A stretch of DNA of 64,000 bases from Oleispira sp963851095 (GTDB lineage Bacteria > Pseudomonadota > Gammaproteobacteria > Pseudomonadales > Oceanobacteraceae). The notes below the pieces were generated by a model, which did no database searches, was not told the DNA's origin, and saw only the letters and a program-made list of their open reading frames with translations. Shown one piece after another: positions 8,032 to 17,473 of the stretch (its first letter is position 1; each line of letters begins with the position of its first letter). The stretch is taken from the NCBI GenBank assembly GCA_963851095.1, contig CAWKOX010000009.1:62001-126000 (forward strand), in the 5' to 3' direction. Made by a program: the position numbers and the translations under genes.

Positions 8032-9767
8032 CTATTCTGAAACCTGTGATTTACCAAAGGCTCTTGGGTCAGAAGCGGCGGTGACTTCGCCACTGTTCTT
8101 ATCCCACAAAATAGCCTGCATATTGCCGTATTCGCGGCCGATGTTTTTCAGCTTATGGCCTTTGCTCTCAAGAGCATTAATCTCTGCGGCGCTGAAGGTA
8201 TTCGGTTCATGCTGAATAACATCCGGTAAATACTGATGATGGAAGCGTGAGCGCCCTACCCAATCGCTCACAGGCTTGTTATCAAAATGTTCTAACATGC
8301 CTAGCATCACCATGGTGATAATACGACTGCCGCCTGGTGTACCGATTAGGGCGACGGCATCATCATTTTCAATAAACGAAGGGCTCATGCTTGAAAGTGG
8401 GCGTTTATTGGGTGCAATGGCGTTGGCCGCATTACCCACCAAGCCATAAGCATTGGGTTCGCCGGGTTTGGCCGAGAAATCATCCATTTCGTTATTTAAT
8501 ACAACGCCGGTATTGGGAACCGTAAAAGCAGAACCAAAGGGCAGGTTAATACTTAACGTCGCAGAGACGCGATTGCCTGCTTTATCGATCACCGAAAAGT
8601 GTGTGGTATGGAAACCTTCTTGAATATTCTTTGGGCCTTTTAAACTTAAGCTGCTGGTGGCTTTGTTCATATCGATAGACGCCGCATAATTTTTTGCGCG
8701 CTCTAAGCTGATCAGCTCTTGTGTGGGAACTTCAACAAAATCAGGGTCGCCTAAAAACTCAGCACGGTCTTTATAGGCACGGCGCATAGCCTCAACAATC
8801 AGATGTGTTTTATCGGCATTATTCAAAGTATTCAGATCGTATTGTGAAAGCATATTCAACATAGCGGCAATGGCGATACCCCCCGAAGAAGGAGGCGGTG
8901 CACTAACGACTTTATGACCCTTGTATTCAATCTCAATTGGGGCGCGTTCAATAATGTTGTAGTTGGCGAGGTCATCTAAGGTCCAAATGCCATTCGCGGC
9001 TTGAACGCCAGCCACTAAGCGACGGGCGCTTTCGCCTTTATAGAAACCATCAAAGCCTTTATCGGCCACTTGTTGCAGCGTCCATGCAAGGTCAGGTTGC
9101 TTGATGACATAGCCAATTTCAGGGATTGCTTGGGTCTCGCTCAGAAACGTTTGGGCGCTGGTTGGGTAGCGCTTAAGGTTATCAAGACGGTAACCGACTA
9201 ATTTTTGAAAATGATGATAAACAGGGAAGCCTTCATTCGCTTGCTGAATGGCTGCAGCCAATGTTTTCTTTAACGGCAGCTTGCCGTAGTGATCAGCCAA
9301 GTGAACAAACGCAGCGGCTTGCCCAGGAATACCCGCAGCGAGTGCGCCATTGACGGCCGCGTCGCGATTAACACTGCCATCTTTGTTAAGGTATAAATTC
9401 GCATGCGCTGCAGCAGGGGCTTTTTCACGAGCGTCGATGAAGATGTTTTTATTGGCTTTGGCATCGTGAATTAACCAAAAACCCCCACCACCAATGCCTG
9501 CGCTGTAGGGCTCAACCACTCCTAATGATGCGGCGACAGCGACTGCTGCATCAAACGCATTACCGCCTTGTGCAAGAATATCCATACCGGCTTGAGTCGC
9601 AAGAGGATGTGCACTGGCAATGGCGGCTTGGCTGGGAGCCAATGAGCTTGTATTGGCTGCAGAGGCTGTTTCATTATTATGGTTTTGGTTGGCGCACACG
9701 CGCTTAAACCAATAAGGGCAGTTAAGGCGATGGAAATTTTTAGGGTATTAAGTGAGGAAGGTAGCAT
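8032..9767 (-). CDS. ggt: Gamma-glutamyltranspeptidase, predicted lipoprotein, with frameshift in the signal region
   Basis: The main frame (8032-9699, 555 residues) is a complete Ntn-hydrolase. The autoprocessing and catalytic Thr is in FHTTHFSVID (about residue 365), followed by PFGSAFTVPNTG, NNEMDDFS and LSSMSPSF. It transfers or hydrolyses the gamma-glutamyl group of glutathione in the periplasm. The signal peptide lies in another frame from ATG 9767: LKISIALTALIGLSAC, a textbook lipobox. One base is missing near 9690-9700; restoring it gives a 578-residue lipoprotein. If the shift were real, only a GTG-started form without export signal would be made. A long inverted repeat follows. Confidence 0.9.
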
Positions 9768-9863
9768 TGAAGATATTTCCTGAGGGCAATATTTTCAGCT
9801 ACCTTGGCAAGAACTTGTCATTAAGGCAAGCTCTAAAAGACTTCTCTAGAAGATGGGAAAGAA

Positions 9864-10118
9864 TTAAATAGATTTGCCGGTTAGCAATTCGTACTTAGCT
9901 TCTAATTCTTCTTTGCTTTCTTCATTTGCAGGGTCAAGCGGAATACAGTCAACAGGGCACACTAATACGCACTGAGGCTCATCATAATGACCAATACACT
10001 CGGTGCACTTCGCTGGATCAATTTCGTAAATTTCTTCCCCAGGAGTGATTGCTTCGTTAGGACACTCTGGTTCGCATACATCGCAGTTAATGCATTCATC
10101 TGTGATGATTAATGACAT
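9864..10118 (-). CDS. YfhL-type 2[4Fe-4S] ferredoxin
   Basis: 84 residues. The first cluster motif is CINCDVCEPECP, the second is spread as CTECIGHYDEPQCVLVCPVDC, with the eight-residue insertion typical of YfhL/Alvin ferredoxins of low potential. It is a soluble electron carrier whose partner is not known. It lies 10 bases after coaD on the same strand, and this coaD-ferredoxin pair is conserved in Pseudomonas and relatives. Confidence 0.93.
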   Translation of the reverse strand: MSLIITDECINCDVCEPECPNEAITPGEEIYEIDPAKCTECIGHYDEPQCVLVCPVDCIPLDPANEESKEELEAKYELLTGKSI

Positions 10119-10128
10119 GGTTTTTTCC

Positions 10129-10602
10129 TTACGCTTTTTCTTTTAAGGCTTTAGCAACCGCAGGGTGAACGAATTTGCTGATATCGCCATTAAGAGCAGC
10201 AATTTCACGAACCAGTGTTGATGAAATATACGAGTAATGCTCAGCCGGTGTTAAAAACATGCTTTCAACATTCGGCGCTAATACACGGTTCATGTTGGCC
10301 AGTTGGAATTCGTATTCGAAATCCGATACGGCACGTAAGCCGCGTAAGATAATATTGGCGTTTTTTTCTTGTACAAATTCAGCCAGTAAGTTACTGAAAC
10401 CGACGATTTCGACGTTGTGTAAATGCCCTAGCACTTCGTTCGCTAGATCAACACGTGTATCGATATCGAGGGTCGGTTTTTTCTTCGGGTTATCAGCAAC
10501 CGCCAGAATGATGTGGTCAAACATGCGCGCGGCCCGCTCAACCAAGTCTGTATGTCCGTTGGTGATTGGGTCAAATGTTCCAGGATAGACAACTATGTTC
10601 AT
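10129..10602 (-). CDS. coaD: Phosphopantetheine adenylyltransferase
   Basis: 157 residues, the usual size. It starts MNIVVYPGTFDPITNGHTDL with the T/HxGH nucleotidyltransferase motif (NGHT), and has the second motif YSYISSTLVREIA. It transfers AMP from ATP to 4'-phosphopantetheine, making dephospho-CoA, the penultimate step of CoA synthesis. It is probably co-transcribed with the ferredoxin downstream. Confidence 0.97.
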   Translation of the reverse strand: MNIVVYPGTFDPITNGHTDLVERAARMFDHIILAVADNPKKKPTLDIDTRVDLANEVLGHLHNVEIVGFSNLLAEFVQEKNANIILRGLRAVSDFEYEFQLANMNRVLAPNVESMFLTPAEHYSYISSTLVREIAALNGDISKFVHPAVAKALKEKA

Positions 10603-10685
10603 TATAGTGGGCTCATCATTCTGTTAGTTGAAAAGTTTATGAGTTAAGCAAAAACTCATAAATTTAAAAAAATAGGCGCGGTATT

Positions 10686-11063
10686 TTAACCGAAGTGGCT
10701 AAAAAACGATAGCGCACTGTGTGCTTTGGCTGCACCGAAAATGTAGGCAAAAGAAGCTAAGGCGGCAATAAAGGCCCAAGTTTTACCTTGTTTAATCGCG
10801 ATAATGCCAAAAGCAATGTAGCCAACAAGACCTAATACTTTTGCGGTTAACCAATGATCGGTTAATGGATATTGGCCAATCATTGTGCATAACCAAATAG
10901 CGAAGATTAGTAAAAAGGTATCAATAATGTGAGGCAATATTTTAAGAATTTTATTGCTTTTGAATGCTGGCTTAAATTTGAATAACGCAAAGCGAATGAT
11001 AAACAACAAAATGCTTAAGTAGGCTAGGCCAACGTGTGAAGCCTTGAGAGCGGTATAATCCAT
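10686..11063 (-). CDS. SirB2 family membrane protein
   Basis: 125 residues, almost all membrane: four hydrophobic segments at about 10-28, 45-65, 72-90 and 96-115. The conserved SirB2 features are ALKASHVGLAYLSI near the start, PHIIDT in the middle and a charged KQGKTW loop. SirB was named from a Salmonella invasion regulator locus, but the molecular role of SirB2 is unknown. It stands alone between coaD and the SCO gene. Confidence 0.8.
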   Translation of the reverse strand: MDYTALKASHVGLAYLSILLFIIRFALFKFKPAFKSNKILKILPHIIDTFLLIFAIWLCTMIGQYPLTDHWLTAKVLGLVGYIAFGIIAIKQGKTWAFIAALASFAYIFGAAKAHSALSFFSHFG

Positions 11064-11203
11064 GATATTTTCTCTGTATATTCTCTAAGATAGAGAGGTG
11101 ACTTGGGAGTTTGAGTATGACTCGCTGCAAAGTACCTTGTTTGGCCTACATTGCCAAGTGTCTTTGCTTTGGCTGACAAGTCATACGCCAAACTGTAAAA
11201 GTG

Positions 11204-11902
11204 CTAAGGCGCTTGAGACTGAATTGCCGTGACGATTGTCAGCATTTTCTTTGGGGAAAAAGGTGGTTTGATGAATCCATAATAATTGCCTTCGGGATCA
11301 AGAATCGCAATGTTGGCGCTATGATCCATGAGGTAGCCCAGTTCAGGATCAACTTCATTACGTGCATTTTTTCGTTCCACTTTTGCATAGACGGCATTCA
11401 GTTCGGCGGCAAAGCTGCGCAAGGACGCAGGGTTACCCGTGAAGGCGGTAAAGCTAGGGTCAAAATAATCCATGTAGGATTTTAACTGTTGTGGTGTATC
11501 GCGCTCGGTATCAACACTCACTAAAACAATCTGCGTTTTAGACTGCATTTCAGGGCTTAATTTTATCCACATCTGCTGCATCACAGAGAGGGTAGTAGGG
11601 CAGACGTCGGGGCAAAAGGTGTAACCAAAAAATAAAAACGACCACTTGCCTAAGTTTTCATTTTTACCCACTGCTTGGCCTTCTTCATTAATGAATGGGA
11701 CATCGGAAACATCAATTGCCTCAGGGAAGATAAAAGCATCGTTAGCCGATAACTGCTCTGATAAAGACGGAGAGTTAGTGGCGTTATTCGATAGAAATTG
11801 CCAACTCATAAAGCCAACTAAAGCGAGAGCGATTAAAGAAAAAAAGAATAAGGGTAAAGCCGCTTTCTTTGCTAGCGGGGTATTATTATTTGCTGACGAC
11901 AT
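11204..11902 (-). CDS. SCO1/SenC/PrrC copper chaperone
   Basis: About 232 residues from the ATG at 11902, which has a GAGA 7-8 bases ahead; ATG 11908 or TTG 11914 are alternatives. A membrane anchor (ALPLFFFSLIALALVGFMSW) is followed by a thioredoxin-fold domain with the copper-binding CPDVC and the distal His in LMDHSANIAIL. SCO proteins deliver copper to the CuA site of cytochrome c oxidase in the periplasm. No oxidase genes are in the window, so the partner is elsewhere. It is divergent to the MATE gene. Confidence 0.9.
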   Translation of the reverse strand: MSSANNNTPLAKKAALPLFFFSLIALALVGFMSWQFLSNNATNSPSLSEQLSANDAFIFPEAIDVSDVPFINEEGQAVGKNENLGKWSFLFFGYTFCPDVCPTTLSVMQQMWIKLSPEMQSKTQIVLVSVDTERDTPQQLKSYMDYFDPSFTAFTGNPASLRSFAAELNAVYAKVERKNARNEVDPELGYLMDHSANIAILDPEGNYYGFIKPPFSPKKMLTIVTAIQSQAP

Positions 11903-11961
11903 AAACATTCTCAATAAAGTAAACTAGCCACCGGTCACATCATACAGAAACAATTTCCATC

Positions 11962-13296
11962 ATGCTGCAACTTCAAAAACGCATTCTACACCTCGCTTGG
12001 CCAATCATGTTGAGTAATATCACGGTACCGTTATTAGGATTGGTGGATACCGCTGTACTTGGGCACTTGTCTGAAGTGAGCTATTTGGGTGGGGTTGCAT
12101 TAGGTGGCCAGGTTGTCACGTTATTATTGTGGAGCTTTGGTTTTTTACGGATGGGAACGACCTCGTTAAGTGCTCATGCAACGGGGATGAGCCAAGCGAG
12201 TAATCGTCAGTCGTCGAGTATAGAACGTGTACTACAAAATGCTTTATTAATGGCGCTTATCATCAGTTTTCCGCTGATGCTATTTGCCTTTTTAACTCTA
12301 GAGCACATTATTGCCTTTATGGGAGGCAGTGAAATCATTCAAGTACTTGCCGTTGAGTATGCCAGCATTCGATTGGCTGCGACCCCCGCCATTCTTATTC
12401 AATATGTTCTTATTGGTTGGTTTATTGGCCGTGGTGAAACCAAGGTGCCGTTAATCATGCTCATCGCGAGTAATAGCTTAAATGCCGGGCTGGATATTCT
12501 TTTTGTTTATGGCTATGGACTCACCAGTGATGGTGTTGCTTGGGCGACTTTATGCGCTGATTATTTCGCCGCAAGCTTAGGATTGTATTGGGCGTTCCGA
12601 ACGGTGCGACAACAGCCAAACCGTTTGCCTTATCGCTGGCCAACGTGGCTTGAGCTAAAACCACTGATCAATATTAATCACCAACTATTTGTTCGCACGC
12701 TGTGTCTATTAGGTGTGTTTGTTTTCTTTACTGCTCAAGGTGCTCAACAAGGAGATTTAACCTTGGCGGTGAATGCCATCATGCTAACGTTGTTGCTGCT
12801 GATCTCTAATGCCTTAGACGGCTTTGCGCATGCGGCTGAAAGCTTGGTTGGGCAAAGTTTAGGGGCTAATAATGTACGGCAGCTACGTAACAGTATCTGG
12901 TTAACAGGAACCAATGCCTTAATCATTGCTCTTATTATGGTGGTAGGCTTTGCGTGGCAAGGCGACAACTTGCTGGGGCTGCTCACCGATCAGCCAGAGG
13001 TCTTGGCGATGGCGATTGAATATAGCCCGTGGTTGATCTGGCTTCCCGTAATTGGCTGCAGTAGCTATTGGCTGGATGGGGTCTTTATTGGTATGCAAGC
13101 CAGTGCTCAAATGAGAAACGCCATGATATTGGCGACTCTTGTTATTTTCTTGCCTGTTTGGTTTTTGACGCAAGAACTCGCAAATCATGGTTTGTGGCTG
13201 GCCTTTTATGCATTTTTATTGGCCCGATCACTGTTTATGGTGCCTTCATTCCTGACAATACTGAACAAACATCAATTATTTACCGAAAAAAACTAG
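11962..13296 (+). CDS. MATE family efflux transporter (DinF type)
   Basis: 444 residues with about twelve membrane segments in two similar halves. The N-terminus HLAWPIMLSNITVPLLGLVDTAVLGHL is the hallmark of the DinF subgroup, with a conserved Asp in helix 1. The second half repeats the pattern with SNALDGFAHAAESLVGQSLG. These antiporters export cationic drugs or metabolites in exchange for Na+ or H+. The substrate cannot be told. It has no operon partner, since SCO is divergent and the next gene is 225 bases away. Confidence 0.9.
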   Translation: MLQLQKRILHLAWPIMLSNITVPLLGLVDTAVLGHLSEVSYLGGVALGGQVVTLLLWSFGFLRMGTTSLSAHATGMSQASNRQSSSIERVLQNALLMALIISFPLMLFAFLTLEHIIAFMGGSEIIQVLAVEYASIRLAATPAILIQYVLIGWFIGRGETKVPLIMLIASNSLNAGLDILFVYGYGLTSDGVAWATLCADYFAASLGLYWAFRTVRQQPNRLPYRWPTWLELKPLININHQLFVRTLCLLGVFVFFTAQGAQQGDLTLAVNAIMLTLLLLISNALDGFAHAAESLVGQSLGANNVRQLRNSIWLTGTNALIIALIMVVGFAWQGDNLLGLLTDQPEVLAMAIEYSPWLIWLPVIGCSSYWLDGVFIGMQASAQMRNAMILATLVIFLPVWFLTQELANHGLWLAFYAFLLARSLFMVPSFLTILNKHQLFTEKN

Positions 13297-13521
13297 CGTG
13301 TGCGTCAAACTTAACTATACTTTTTTCATGACGGTAAGGGAGCGCAACTAACCTACTGTTTTTAAAGGGTTTTTTATATACGCATAACAATCGGTCTTTA
13401 ATCAGCTGCGGAAAAAGAAAGTTCACGCCTCGATCATTGAATGTTTAGTGAACACTTTAAAGACATTTATACAGCGCTAACCGATAAAACTTACTTATTT
13501 TAAAGTAGTTGGAGATTCAAC

Positions 13522-14175
13522 ATGATGAACACAGAAGCCTTACAACAATTGATTCAAAAGTCCGTTACTGAAGAACAGCAGACGGGTGAGCTTCATCAAC
13601 TATTGCAGCAGCGTTTAGAAACGGTCGAACGTATTGTTCAGCTACCGGAAATAGAAGCGCTTGAGCGTTTATACGAATTTGTCATTCGTTACATTCAGCA
13701 AGTTCCGCAAATGCTAGAAGACTTGCACCAAGGTGCGGTAGAAGCGGGATTACTTAATTACGTTAGCCCAATCCTAGAAGTGGTTGAAGGCTTTTTCATG
13801 GCTCCGCCAAAAGAACTGAATTCAGATTCTGGTTTGGTCGCGTTAATGGATGAGGCGTTTTTAGCGCATCGTTTATTCGAAGAAGTAAACGATACTTATA
13901 TTATGCGTGTCGGTCAGCCAATGATTCCGTTTGATATGACGATGTCGAATGTCATCGTTCATTCGTTAATTAGCGAGCCGTATGCCAATGATCTTGAACA
14001 GGTTGTTATGGTCGCGACCAAGGGCATCTTCGGTGAAGAGAAAGCGTATGAGAAAAATGAAAAGTTCTTAGCTTTCATGGACAAAAAAGATAACGACAAC
14101 TTAATCAAAATTGCGCAGCGCTGGCCTTGCATGTCGACTCAAATGGGGCTTGATAGCCACCTTCAATTTGCCTAA
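13522..14175 (+). CDS. Hypothetical protein, 217 residues, not recognised
   Basis: I do not recognise this protein. It is acidic, helical and soluble, with no signal peptide or membrane segment. The N-terminal 60 residues are rich in Gln, Glu and Leu (a possible coiled coil: QLLQQRLETVERIVQLPE), followed by YIQQVPQMLEDLHQGAVEAG. A GGAG ribosome site lies 9 bases ahead of ATG 13522. The 225 bases upstream hold an inverted repeat, GTTCAC...GTGAAC, at about 13420-13455. Codon use resembles the neighbours and the frame is clean, so it is a real gene. It is convergent with the LysR gene. Confidence 0.75.
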   Translation: MMNTEALQQLIQKSVTEEQQTGELHQLLQQRLETVERIVQLPEIEALERLYEFVIRYIQQVPQMLEDLHQGAVEAGLLNYVSPILEVVEGFFMAPPKELNSDSGLVALMDEAFLAHRLFEEVNDTYIMRVGQPMIPFDMTMSNVIVHSLISEPYANDLEQVVMVATKGIFGEEKAYEKNEKFLAFMDKKDNDNLIKIAQRWPCMSTQMGLDSHLQFA

Positions 14176-14182
14176 GGCATCG

Positions 14183-15055
14183 TTAATTTAGACTGTCGGC
14201 TAAAAACTCATACAGCGCTTGAATACGAGCGCTGTTTTTTAAATCTTTGTGGTAAACAAACCACAAACCTTCAATCCCTCGCTCTATTTCAATATCCAGC
14301 TTCTGTAAATGATCATGCTTGCTGGAGTGGTGAACACCAATTGGCCCAATCGCCATACCCTCTATCACGGCATTATGAATATCAGGAAAGTGGTTACTCT
14401 GATAGATAATTTGATCGTCATTAATGTGTTTAAGTATCTGTTTAATAAAAGGAATTTTACGCTTTTCATTACTTGGTAAGGCCCATAAGTGTTGATTATA
14501 TTCACTCACGTTAGCGGGAATACCATGCTCTTTTACATAAGAGTTCGCTGCATAATAATGGATCTCGGGCGCATTCAGCTTTTTCACAATTAAATCAGGT
14601 TCGTTCGGTTGCGCTCCTGCTCGAAGTGAAACGTGAGCCGCTCCTGTAGCTAAAGAAAGAATATCGTCCGTCGCGATGATATGAATACGCAGCTTAGGAT
14701 AAGCTTGGCGAAAGGCTTTTAAGGCAGGGTTAAGCAGCGGAGAAAAATCACTGAGCGTAGTAATGCGTAAATTACCACTGATATTTTTCTCGGCGCTGGC
14801 CATTAGGTTTTCTAAACGGCTGAAGCTTTTTTGAATCTCGGGCAATTCTTTAACAACAAGCTCGCCCGCATCGGTCAGCTGATAACCCCTTTGGTGGCGA
14901 ATAAAAAGTTTTGTACCTAAGCTTTCTTCTAAACAATTCACGTGACGTAAAACCGTTGCATGATTCATATTTAATAGTTTACCGGCCTTGGTCAACGTGC
15001 CTGATTTGGCGACTTGATAGGCGATGCGAAAATCATCCCAGCTGGCTTGCGACAT
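14183..15055 (-). CDS. LysR family transcriptional regulator
   Basis: 290 residues. The N-terminal winged helix-turn-helix reads FRIAYQVAKSGTLTKAGKLL with NHATVLRHVNCLEESLGTKL. The rest is a short LysR effector domain (LRITTLSDFSPLLNPALKAFR). It belongs to the branch with an unusual HATVLRH recognition helix (usually QPAVSRQ). It is divergent from the cytochrome b561-yceI pair over a 222-base gap, so it may control those genes or itself. Inducer unknown. Confidence 0.88.
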   Translation of the reverse strand: MSQASWDDFRIAYQVAKSGTLTKAGKLLNMNHATVLRHVNCLEESLGTKLFIRHQRGYQLTDAGELVVKELPEIQKSFSRLENLMASAEKNISGNLRITTLSDFSPLLNPALKAFRQAYPKLRIHIIATDDILSLATGAAHVSLRAGAQPNEPDLIVKKLNAPEIHYYAANSYVKEHGIPANVSEYNQHLWALPSNEKRKIPFIKQILKHINDDQIIYQSNHFPDIHNAVIEGMAIGPIGVHHSSKHDHLQKLDIEIERGIEGLWFVYHKDLKNSARIQALYEFLADSLN

Positions 15056-15277
15056 GAGAATACCTTAAGTAATTATGCAATTGTTCATATATGCACAATA
15101 GTTTCCCTTTTTTGCCTATATTTCAACAAAAGGTTTCGAGGTACAGTAGATTTATTAAAGTTTAGACACCTATTCTGGATGCTATCGCTAAACACCAAAA
15201 GCCTAGCTCAGACGGTAGGCACTATAACGACTAAGGTCTAACGCTAGAATGACTATGAACTAGCAAACGGAGTTATT

Positions 15278-15829
15278 ATGGTAAAGAACAGTAAAAGCAG
15301 TTACGGATGGGTCGCCATCGCCTTACATTGGTTAATGGCATTGGGCATTTTTGGTATTTTCGGTCTAGGTTTATATATGGTTGAGCTAACCTATTATGAT
15401 GCTTGGTATCGCGGCTCTCTCGAATTGCATAAAAGCATCGGCTTTACTTTATTACTGGTTTGGATCGTGAGAATAAGTTGGCGTTGGTTTAATACCAATC
15501 CAGAAATTAGTGGCAGCCCCATAGAGAAAAAAGCGGCCCATATTGTACATTTATTTTTATACGCTGTGATGTTAGCACTCATGGTCACAGGGTATTTAAT
15601 TTCGACAGCTGATGGACGCGGTATTGAGGTATTTGGATTATTCGAGATACCAGCAATGTCGATGAGCTTTGAAAACCAAGAAGATATTGCAGGTGATATT
15701 CACTGGCTACTTGCTTGGAGTTTGATCTTAATGGTGGCACTGCATGCCATGGCTGCTATTAAGCATCATGTGATCAATAAAGATGATACTTTATTAAAAA
15801 TGATTCGCCCTAAAACTGACTCTAATTAA
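15278..15829 (+). CDS. Cytochrome b561 family protein
   Basis: 183 residues with four membrane segments. Haem-binding histidines are in VAIALHWLMALG (helix 1), SLELHKSIGFTLL (helix 2) and the paired helix-4 region VALHAMAAIKHHV. The family moves electrons from the quinol pool in the inner membrane, for example to superoxide. It sits 36 bases before yceI; a b561 gene next to yceI is also found in E. coli (yceJ-yceI), which makes a two-gene operon likely. Confidence 0.92.
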   Translation: MVKNSKSSYGWVAIALHWLMALGIFGIFGLGLYMVELTYYDAWYRGSLELHKSIGFTLLLVWIVRISWRWFNTNPEISGSPIEKKAAHIVHLFLYAVMLALMVTGYLISTADGRGIEVFGLFEIPAMSMSFENQEDIAGDIHWLLAWSLILMVALHAMAAIKHHVINKDDTLLKMIRPKTDSN

Positions 15830-15865
15830 AAAAGATTCATAATAAAACTATCCTCAGGAGGATGC

Positions 15866-16452
15866 ATGAAAAAATTATTACTAACAGCAATTACAACATC
15901 GGCTCTAACACTGGCTTCATTATTTTCAGTGTCAGCACAAGCAGCAGACTATAAAATTGATACTGCAGGCGCACACGCGTTTGTTCAGTTTAAAATTAAG
16001 CACCTAGGTTACAGCTGGTTGCTAGGGCGCTTTAATACGTTTGATGGTGGATTCTCTTACGATGCAGCAGCACCAGAGAAATCTGAAATTGAAGTTGTTA
16101 TCGATACGGCAAGTTTAGACTCTAACCACGCAGACCGTGATAAGCACTTAAAAGGCTCTGATTTCTTAGACGTTAAGAAATTCCCTAAAGCGGTATTTAA
16201 GAGCACAGGCTTTGAAGTAAAAGATGATAATAGCGCCGTTGTTACCGGTACTTTTATGCTTCACGGCGTTAAGAAAACCATTAGCTTTCCCGTTGAAAAA
16301 ATTGGCGAAGGTAAAGATCCTTGGGGTGGCTACCGTGTAGGCTTCGAAGGTAAAACAACATTGAAGTTGGCAGATTATGGTATTACGTATAATCTAGGTC
16401 CAGCATCAACTTTGTAGAAATTGAGCTATACGTTGAAGGTATTCGTCAGTAA
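15866..16452 (+). CDS. YceI family periplasmic protein, C-terminus frameshifted
   Basis: A signal peptide (LTLASLFSVSAQA, cleavage before ADYKID) is followed by a lipocalin-like YceI barrel with HAFVQFKIKHLGYSWLLGRF and a conserved FDGGFSYD. The family binds long isoprenoid or amide ligands. The written frame stops at 16417 after LGPASTL, but one added base in the TTT run at about 16413 continues it as VEIELYVEGIRQ to a TAA at 16452, the normal end of the family. So one base is probably missing. It follows the b561 gene and is closed by the hairpin at 16502. Confidence 0.9.
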
Positions 16453-16501
16453 TGTCGACGATGCTGACTAACGTCAATAGTGAGTGTTAAGAGTATTAAT
16501 A

Positions 16502-16529
16502 AAAGGCCCAGATTAATCTGGGCTTTTTA
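16502..16529 (+). terminator. Rho-independent terminator after yceI
   Basis: The palindrome GCCCAGATT-AATCTGGGC (16506-16523) is flanked by AAAA and followed by five T. It is well placed to end the b561-yceI transcript. Confidence 0.9.
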
Positions 16530-16637
16530 TTGTCTGATAATTATGGAAGTATGGGTAGGCAATGATCGATATGTCTGTTCGTGCTTATAAAAATAAGAAT
16601 AAAAAATTAACGTCAGTAAAGGCAGTTAAAAAACACT

Positions 16638-17114
16638 ATGCACTTTCTATTAGCAGTCTTTTTAAAATATTTTTGGTTCAGTATTATATTAGTGGCTGTG
16701 ACCAATGCTTGGTTTGTGCAAAAACGGGCGCGACCTTTAATTGCCAAAAACCCTCTACTTCAATTAGATGCTAATCGTGTCTCCATTACCTTGATTTTGA
16801 TGATTAGCATACCCTCTGCGATGCTGGGTATTATTCAACTCATGGCGGGCTACGAAAGTCCTTTTTATATTTTTTCAGATGATTTGAGTAATCACTACTT
16901 ACTGAGCGCTTGGGTCGTGATGGCGGGTTTGAGGGTCTTTATTTTATATTGGTTGTGGTTTACCAAAGGTTTAGAATCTTATATTGCGGTAACGCCTGTT
17001 CGCTTGAAAAAACCTAAAATTTTGGCAGGGATCGAAGGGACGTTGATTATTCGCTGGATGGTAACCGCGGTACTGGTTATTTGGTTTGTCAGTGTGGTTA
17101 TTAGTTTTCTATAA
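16638..17114 (+). CDS. Hypothetical integral membrane protein, 158 residues
   Basis: I do not recognise a named family. Four hydrophobic stretches lie at about residues 5-24, 48-68, 88-110 and 135-156. The N-terminal helix is followed by a basic loop (VQKRARPLI), which sets the N-terminus outside by the positive-inside rule. There are no obvious haem or metal ligands. The ATG at 16638 gives the clean start. It lies between two terminators, so it is its own transcription unit. Confidence 0.65.
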   Translation: MHFLLAVFLKYFWFSIILVAVTNAWFVQKRARPLIAKNPLLQLDANRVSITLILMISIPSAMLGIIQLMAGYESPFYIFSDDLSNHYLLSAWVVMAGLRVFILYWLWFTKGLESYIAVTPVRLKKPKILAGIEGTLIIRWMVTAVLVIWFVSVVISFL

Positions 17115-17146
17115 AAAAGCTCAAGAGAAATTCTCGAGCTTTTTTA
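17113..17146. terminator. Bidirectional terminator
   Basis: AAAAAAGCTC and GAGCTTTTTT flank an inner GAGAA-A-TTCTC stem. T runs on both strands suit the convergent genes at 16638 (plus) and 17174 (minus). Confidence 0.85.
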
Positions 17147-17173
17147 TGTTTTAAAGTATGCATTCAAATGCTT

Positions 17174-17473
17174 TTAGTGATCTTTACGACCTGCACCAGG
17201 GTCCATAATTTTAAGTGGTTTTTCTTCATCATCGTAAAGCGCTTTACCCACAGGAGTGACTCGTGTGGTTAACTCTTCGTAAAGCGGCTCATTAGCCGTA
17301 GCGGCTTCTTTTGCTTCTTTGTGTTGGGTGTAGGTTTCAGTAAAACCACAGGCGACACAATCTCGAAGTTCATCCTCGTTTTCATCACGGTACATGCGGA
17401 TCTTATCCATCTCTCCGCATTTTGGGCATACAACTCCGGCTACAAAACGTTTTTGAATCATCTTTTGGCCCAT
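17174..17473 (-). CDS. YheV-family zinc-ribbon protein
   Basis: 99 residues from MGQKMIQKRFVAGVVCPKCG. The zinc ribbon has CPKCG and CVACG spaced about 24 residues apart. The C-terminus is charged and acidic. The ATG at 17473 overlaps the prlC stop by one base (TAATG), so the two are translationally coupled; the longer frame into prlC is not used. The family is a small putative metal-binding protein of unknown role, found after prlC in pseudomonads. Confidence 0.88.
   Translation of the reverse strand: MGQKMIQKRFVAGVVCPKCGEMDKIRMYRDENEDELRDCVACGFTETYTQHKEAKEAATANEPLYEELTTRVTPVGKALYDDEEKPLKIMDPGAGRKDH

Noticed and set aside
15195..15250. tRNA-like stretch (CCTAGCTCAGACGGTAGGC) between the LysR and cytochrome b561 genes
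   Set aside because: Only a D-arm-like motif; no anticodon stem, T-arm or acceptor pairing could be found.
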